64,000 nt of DNA from Nonomuraea typhae (GTDB lineage: Bacteria; Actinomycetota; Actinomycetes; Streptosporangiales; Streptosporangiaceae): the NCBI RefSeq assembly GCF_009760925.1, contig NZ_VRLV01000013.1:124001-188000 (forward strand), written 5' to 3'. Below are positions 60,243 through 64,000 of the stretch, in pieces; position 1 is the first letter of the stretch, and every line of letters starts with the position of its first letter. Both the position numbers and the translations under genes were made by a program. The notes under the pieces were generated by a model. That model searched no databases. It was not told where the DNA came from and worked only from the letters and a program-made list of their open reading frames with translations.

Positions 60243-61145
60243 TCAAGCCGCTGGTGCGGCCTTGCTGACGAAGTCGGCTACCGATTCCGGCGCGATCTGC
60301 GGGTACCTGGCGTTGTCCAGGGTGTCGAACTTGCCCTTTCCGGTCACCATGCACCACTGGTACTGAAGAGCGACGTAGTCGAACGGGTTCTCGGTGCGGG
60401 CGGCCTGACGCCCGATCTCCGCCCGGAGTTCGTCGGCGGTGCCGAGGTGGCGCAGCCGCAGGGTACGGCCCGAGGCGCGCTGGACCGCGTCGTGGAACTG
60501 CCGCATCGACAGGACCTCACCGGCGAAACGCAGGGTGCCGGTGGCCTTCGGGTCGAGGGCGACCGCGGCGGTGTAGGCGGCGGCGTCCTGGACCGAGGTC
60601 ACGTCCATTGGCTGGTCCGGGTCGCCCCAGTGGGCCACGGTGCCCTGCTCCCAGTCGACGAGCCCCATGAAGCCGAGCATCACCTCGTAGAACGCGCCGT
60701 TGAGGACCGACACGACGTCCAGACCGGTGCCGGCCCACGCGGTCCGGCTCTGCCGGCGCCAGTCGATCATGAAGTTGTCGCCGTCCTCCAGCTTGGTGAT
60801 GTCGACGGCGAAATCGGAGGGGATGAAGCGTACGGCACCGGCCTTCTCGGCGGCGTGCGCCAGATTGGCCTGGCCGTCCACGATCACCTCGGGGCCGCCC
60901 TGCACGGCCGAGATGACGGTGGCGGCGTCGCCGACCGCCTCGGCCAGCGACTCGACGGGACCGGTGAGGTCGCCCTCGACCAGTTCCAGGCCACGTGCCC
61001 GCAGCGCAGCGAGCCCGGGCTTCCGGTCGCTGCCCGGCCGTACCAGGGCGCGTACCGGCGCACCACGGTCAAGGAGGGCGTTGACGATCTGGCCGCCGAG
61101 CATGCCGGTGGCGCCGGCCACAAGAATCTTGGGGGAATGGGGCAT
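60243..61145 (-). CDS. NmrA-like NAD(P)-binding oxidoreductase
   Basis: A 300-residue atypical short-chain dehydrogenase. The nucleotide-binding loop is ILVAGATGMLGGQIV at the N-terminus, with LVEGDLTGP and a RFIPSDFAVDI strand that replaces the catalytic tyrosine region, as in NmrA/isoflavone-reductase-like proteins. These are redox sensors or reductases; the substrate is unknown. ATG 61145 has an AGGAGTC ribosome site. A MarR gene lies 317 bp upstream on the same strand and may regulate it. Confidence 0.88.
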   Translation of the reverse strand: MPHSPKILVAGATGMLGGQIVNALLDRGAPVRALVRPGSDRKPGLAALRARGLELVEGDLTGPVESLAEAVGDAATVISAVQGGPEVIVDGQANLAHAAEKAGAVRFIPSDFAVDITKLEDGDNFMIDWRRQSRTAWAGTGLDVVSVLNGAFYEVMLGFMGLVDWEQGTVAHWGDPDQPMDVTSVQDAAAYTAAVALDPKATGTLRFAGEVLSMRQFHDAVQRASGRTLRLRHLGTADELRAEIGRQAARTENPFDYVALQYQWCMVTGKGKFDTLDNARYPQIAPESVADFVSKAAPAA

Positions 61146-61462
61146 GTGCGTGACTCCTAGAGTTCGTTCACTTCTGGGGATCCGGTCAGGAGGGTCTTGT
61201 CTTGTCTTGTCGACGGAGGCGTGGGCGGTCTTCTCGAGCGGAAACCGTTGGCCGATCACCGGTGTGAGGTGACCGGCTGCGGCCAGGTGAGCGCCTCGGT
61301 CACCAGCGCTCGGGCGAGGACATCTGGCCGGGCTCGGAACGCTCCTCGATGATCAAGCTGGCCGGTGGCGCGAATTCACACAGCACGCTCCTTTCCATGC
61401 TGGAACGCTCCATTGGCGCCTCGACCACCGGCCCCGCCTGGCAGAGCGGGCCGGTGACCGGC
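61146..61462. other. intergenic region between MarR and NmrA-like genes
   Basis: No gene is supported here. The region contains a TCTTG triplet repeat near 61195-61211 and an inverted repeat GGTGACCG/CGGTCACC (61268-61275 with 61297-61304) that could form a hairpin downstream of the MarR gene. No copy of the MarR palindrome found at 61950 is visible. Confidence 0.5.
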
Positions 61463-61927
61463 TCATGTGTTCTTCTTGATCGCCGCGGCGAAAGCGGCGA
61501 GACCGGCGGCCAGATCCTCGATCTCGGCCGGGTCCCAGTCCTCGATGAGGGCGGCGACGGTACTCGCGCGCGCCTTCCAGAGTTCGCGGATGGCGAGCTT
61601 CCCCGCCCGCGTGACGCTCACCAACTGCGCCCGGCCGTCGTCCGGATCGGACTGCCGCTCGATGAATCCACGCGACTCCAGCCGCCTGGCCGGAGGTGAG
61701 AGCGTGGACTTGTCCACGTCCATCAGCTCGGCCAGGGCCGACAGGCGCACCGGAGCGTGCAGCGAGATCTGCGCGAGCACCGTGTAGTCCCCGAGCGACA
61801 ACTCCAGCCCCGAGGCCGCCATGATCCGGCGCCGGGTGGACGGGGCGAACATCCAGTTGCCGACCGTGGCCAGTGCCGCCGACACCCGGCCGACCGCCTC
61901 TTCCCGGCTCTTCGACGCGCGTTCCAT
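61463..61927 (-). CDS. MarR-family transcriptional regulator
   Basis: A 154-residue winged-helix regulator. The core is SLGDYTVLAQISLHAPVRLSALAELMDVDKSTLSPPARRLESRGFIERQSDPDDGRAQLVSVT. This holds the recognition helix and the DxRxxx wing typical of MarR. It probably represses itself and the divergent methyltransferase through the palindrome at 61950-61969, 23 bp upstream of its start. ATG 61927 is chosen because family proteins start here. Confidence 0.92.
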   Translation of the reverse strand: MERASKSREEAVGRVSAALATVGNWMFAPSTRRRIMAASGLELSLGDYTVLAQISLHAPVRLSALAELMDVDKSTLSPPARRLESRGFIERQSDPDDGRAQLVSVTRAGKLAIRELWKARASTVAALIEDWDPAEIEDLAAGLAAFAAAIKKNT

Positions 61928-61949
61928 ACCGCTACCATCCGCCCCATTG

Positions 61950-61969
61950 GTTGGTTGGACACAACCAAC
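61950..61969. promoter_or_regulatory. MarR-type operator
   Basis: A perfect 8-bp inverted repeat (GTTGGTTG/CAACCAAC) separated by GACA lies between the divergent MarR and methyltransferase genes. Size and A/T-flanked layout match MarR operators. Confidence 0.7.
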
Positions 61970-62056
61970 TATATGGACGGCAAGGGCTCCATGCAAGTGC
62001 ATTCATTTCTGAAACTCGGTAGCCGTTCGGGCCCAGCTCTGCATACGTTCGGCCGC

Positions 62057-62782
62057 ATGGCTGACGACTGCTTCGCGCATCCGCGACTCGCCGCGATCTA
62101 CGACCCGCTCGACCCCGACCGCAGTGACCTCGACGCATACCTGCGCATGACAGGAGAGTTCGCGGCACGACGAGTGCTGGACATCGGCTGCGGCACAGGG
62201 GTGTTCGCCCTTCTCCTGGCCGAGCGCGGGATCGAGGTCGTCGGCGTGGATCCCGCCCGAGCGTCCATCGACGTCGCTCGGGCCAAACCGGGAAGTGCGC
62301 GAGTGCGCTGGATCTGCGGTGACGCGACAGACCTGCCACCGCTGCAGGTTGACCTCGCGACGATGACGGCGAACGTCGCCCAGGCCATCGCCGATCCGCA
62401 GACCTGGCAGAAGACGCTACAGGGAGCCTGGGAAGCACTGCGGCCTGGCGGGCGGCTGGTCTTCGAGACACGCGATCCGGCCAGACGCGCCTGGGAGGAG
62501 TGGACTCGCGAGAAGTCCTATCGGGTCACCGAGATCCCCGGTGTCGGGGCCGTGGAGAGCTGGTTTGAGCTGATCGAGGTGAGCCTGCCTCTGGTGACGT
62601 TCCGTCAGACCTGCGCGTTCGCGGCGGATGGACAGGTGCTGACGTCGGATTCGACGCTGCGTTTCCGCGAGCGGGAGGAAGTCGAGCGGGACCTGGTCGC
62701 GCACGGATACGTCGTGGACGACGTTCGCGATGCGCCCGACCGCCCGGGAAGGGAATTCGTCTTCCTGGCACGACGTCCGTGA
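62057..62782 (+). CDS. class I SAM-dependent methyltransferase
   Basis: A 241-residue methyltransferase. The SAM-binding motif I is RVLDIGCGTGVFALLLAERG near residue 40, followed by the acidic VVGVDPA strand end, WICGDATDLP and LRPGGRLVFETRD. The substrate is unknown. ATG 62057 fits the family start (MADDCFAHPRLAAIYD); ATG 61991, with AAGGG upstream, would add 22 residues. It is divergent from MarR and probably under its control. The stop overlaps a downstream GTG by four bases. Confidence 0.88.
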   Translation: MADDCFAHPRLAAIYDPLDPDRSDLDAYLRMTGEFAARRVLDIGCGTGVFALLLAERGIEVVGVDPARASIDVARAKPGSARVRWICGDATDLPPLQVDLATMTANVAQAIADPQTWQKTLQGAWEALRPGGRLVFETRDPARRAWEEWTREKSYRVTEIPGVGAVESWFELIEVSLPLVTFRQTCAFAADGQVLTSDSTLRFREREEVERDLVAHGYVVDDVRDAPDRPGREFVFLARRP

Positions 62783-63114
62783 TCTCCGCGCTTCGACGAC
62801 CGCACAAGGTCCATAAGCTCTTTCGCGACGGGCGGCTCACCTCGTACGAGGTCGGCAGGTTGCGCCGGGATCCAGCGCGGCCTACCTGAACGCGGTCCGA
62901 GAGGAAACGAAGCTCATGGCGGACGACGCACCCAGCTTCCCTGGCGGCTCCGCAACACCGTGATCAAGGCCGGCATCCTCTCCCTCCTCGCCCGAAACCG
63001 CCTCGTCCCCACATCCGCAACGGCCGCAAAGTCGGCTGGACCGAGGCGCAACTCGCCGAAGTCATCGAATACCTGGCGAAACAGTCCCTCGGCAGCGAGC
63101 CCATAGCCGAGTAA
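62779..63114 (+). pseudogene. small gene broken by three apparent single-base deletions
   Basis: GTG 62779 is coupled to the methyltransferase stop (GTGA) and encodes KVHKLFRDGRLTSYEVGRLR before a stop at 62889. Coding continues in shifted frames: AAYLNAVREETKLMADDA, then QLPWRLRNTVIKAGILSLLA, then HIRNGRKVGWTEAQLAEVIE ending at TAA 63112-63114. Frame changes 1 to 0 to 2 to 1 each equal loss of one base; the last two lie next to short C-runs. Joined, they would give about 112 residues with a helical, DNA-binding-like character. It is either a decaying gene or an intact gene with sequencing errors. Confidence 0.55.
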
Positions 63115-63221
63115 CCACCCGAGACCCAGCAGAAGCGCAACCCCCTGACGCAACCGTACTAATCACCTGCCGAATCCAGCTCGGCCAGGACGCGCACAGC
63201 CGCTCGGCGTATCTTCCAACC

Positions 63222-63371
63222 ATGGCCAAGGACGACGATTCAGCCGAACGCCTGGTCTGTGCTGCCTGCCTCGGCGAACGAGGCAACTGGGAGGACGTCA
63301 ACGGCACCGACGACAACAAAGGCCGCCACTGGCTCGAGTGCCGCGCGTGTGGTGGGAAGGGCTATCAGTGA
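63222..63371 (+). CDS. 49-residue zinc-ribbon-like protein
   Basis: ATG 63222 encodes 49 residues with a pair of cysteine knuckles, CAACLGERG and CRACGGKGY, of the CxxCxGxG type seen in DnaJ-like zinc ribbons. The middle is acidic (EDVNGTDDNKG). It is coupled to the next gene by a GTGA overlap. No family name is assigned; small CxxCxGxG proteins of this kind are often found near mobile or accessory genes. Confidence 0.6.
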   Translation: MAKDDDSAERLVCAACLGERGNWEDVNGTDDNKGRHWLECRACGGKGYQ

Positions 63372-63673
63372 CCGACCCGATCACCTGCCCCCAATGCCGG
63401 GGCCGAGGGTGGGAGCCTTTCGGCACCTTCGATCTGGAGTGCCGCTGCTGCCGCGGCCGAGGCACGGTCGGCGGACCGGACGACCCAGTGGAGAACCCGC
63501 CGCCACCCCCTACCGAGCCGCCGCCGGTGTGGGAGCACAAGGCGTGGCGGGACCCGGCGTTGACAGGGACGCTGACGTGCCGCTACTGCCTGGGGGCCCG
63601 GGTCGTCACGCACTTCAACAAGGAGCGCCGCACACTCACCAGCGCCGGATGCCCTGCCTGCTCACCTAACTAA
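63368..63673 (+). CDS. 101-residue zinc-ribbon-like protein
   Basis: GTG 63368 overlaps the stop of the previous small gene. The product has four knuckles: CPQCRGRGWE, CRCCRGRGTVGG, CRYCLGA and CPAC, with a proline-rich linker (ENPPPPPTEPPP) between the second and third. The first two form a DnaJ-type zinc ribbon; the last two may form another. It is probably a partner of the 49-residue protein. Function is unknown. Confidence 0.65.
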   Translation: MTDPITCPQCRGRGWEPFGTFDLECRCCRGRGTVGGPDDPVENPPPPPTEPPPVWEHKAWRDPALTGTLTCRYCLGARVVTHFNKERRTLTSAGCPACSPN

Positions 63674-64000
63674 CCGAGGGGTCCGCAGTCCGTTTCGCCC
63701 CTCAGAAAACCCACGTCACCGGCTCTCTGACCCCGCAGCAATCCATCACGCACGAACCAGAGCAAGTCGGCGCAATCCAGGAAACCCACGACGACGATTC
63801 CCGAGCAAAGATCACCTTAATCAGAGTGCGAGCGCTCAATCCCGTGGCGCCGGGACTCTCACGCCGCGGCTACCGAATCATGGGCGTCGAGGCGAAGGCA
63901 TGCGCGATCGAAAACACCGCACCAGAAGAGATCCAGATCTCGTCAGCGCCCTGGGCCATCGCCATGTCAGACGACGCGCTCGCCGAGACGGCGGTCTACA
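63670..64000 (+). CDS. possible partial gene running off the window end
   Basis: One frame is open from 63670 to the end and reads as plausible protein (YRIMGVEAKACAIENTAPEE, then SSAPWAIAMSDDALAETAVY). No ATG, GTG or TTG with a ribosome site is seen near its left end, so the start is unknown; GTG at 63826 is the first ordinary start. Codon use is unlike the rest of the window (a TTA at 63817, AGA, CGA), which suggests acquired DNA. No family is recognised. Confidence 0.35.

Noticed and set aside
1..64000. Search for tRNA, rRNA, riboswitches and insertion sequences
   Set aside because: No cloverleaf with a T-loop consensus, no rRNA-like sequence, no transposase gene and no recognised riboswitch motif was found by eye. 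A covariance-model search could still find small RNAs.

Overview
The window comes from a high-GC Gram-positive actinomycete, most likely a filamentous member of the Streptosporangiaceae (Nonomuraea-like). This is inferred, not proven, from strong G/C preference at third codon positions, frequent GTG starts, and the presence of DUF397, WhiB, AfsR/SARP, PspC-kinase and MoxR/NB-ARC/TPR families. The housekeeping blocks sucC-sucD, a DUF6350 membrane gene, purN-purH and pcrA also lie close together here, as they do in other Actinobacteria (compare Mycobacterium tuberculosis uvrD1, sucC, sucD, perM, purN, purH). No rRNA, tRNA, CRISPR array, insertion sequence or replication origin was recognised.

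Layout. 0-6.9 kb is an accessory signalling or conflict region. It holds the tail of a MoxR-type AAA+ ATPase translationally coupled to a 1403-residue vWA-like/NB-ARC/TPR protein, three small DUF397-type genes, and a two-gene unit of a 58-residue membrane peptide and a nucleosidase fused to an effector-associated domain. 6.9-13.7 kb is core metabolism: purH-purN, a DUF6350 membrane protein and sucCD. 14-21.2 kb has two tandem paralogous secreted proteins, galE, an L,D-transpeptidase, pcrA and a PIG-L deacetylase. 21.4-25.6 kb is a minus-strand regulatory run: AfsR/SARP with an internal minisatellite, a zinc-peptidase lipoprotein, WhiB and a CPBP protease. 25.7-32.2 kb has an ArsR-type regulator, a GCS2 ligase, a PspC histidine kinase with its response regulator, and a divergent PspC/LiaF-like membrane protein. 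32.2-36.8 kb is a coxS-L-M-G molybdenum-hydroxylase cluster.

36.9-57.4 kb is a large cell-surface glycopolymer cluster. It has four GT2-TagF fusion proteins, a GT4 glycosyltransferase, a CDP-alcohol phosphotransferase, a sulfotransferase, an AftA-like GT-C protein, a polysaccharide deacetylase and a multi-spanning membrane protein. The gene set fits synthesis and decoration of a teichoic-acid-like polymer. One of the four TagF fusions has lost signature residues in both catalytic domains. 57.4-60.2 kb is a GH20 hexosaminidase with an MFS transporter. 60.2-62.8 kb has an NAD(P)-binding oxidoreductase, a MarR regulator with a clear palindromic operator, and a methyltransferase.

The last kilobase looks accessory. 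It has a gene broken by three apparent single-base deletions, two overlapping small zinc-ribbon genes, and an open frame running off the end. The most novel-looking points are the membrane-peptide/nucleosidase-EAD pair (5.5-6.8 kb), the degenerate GT2-TagF paralogue inside the sulfotransferase-containing polymer cluster (48.5-51.7 kb), the in-frame minisatellite in the AfsR gene, and rare TTA codons in several regulatory and conflict genes.
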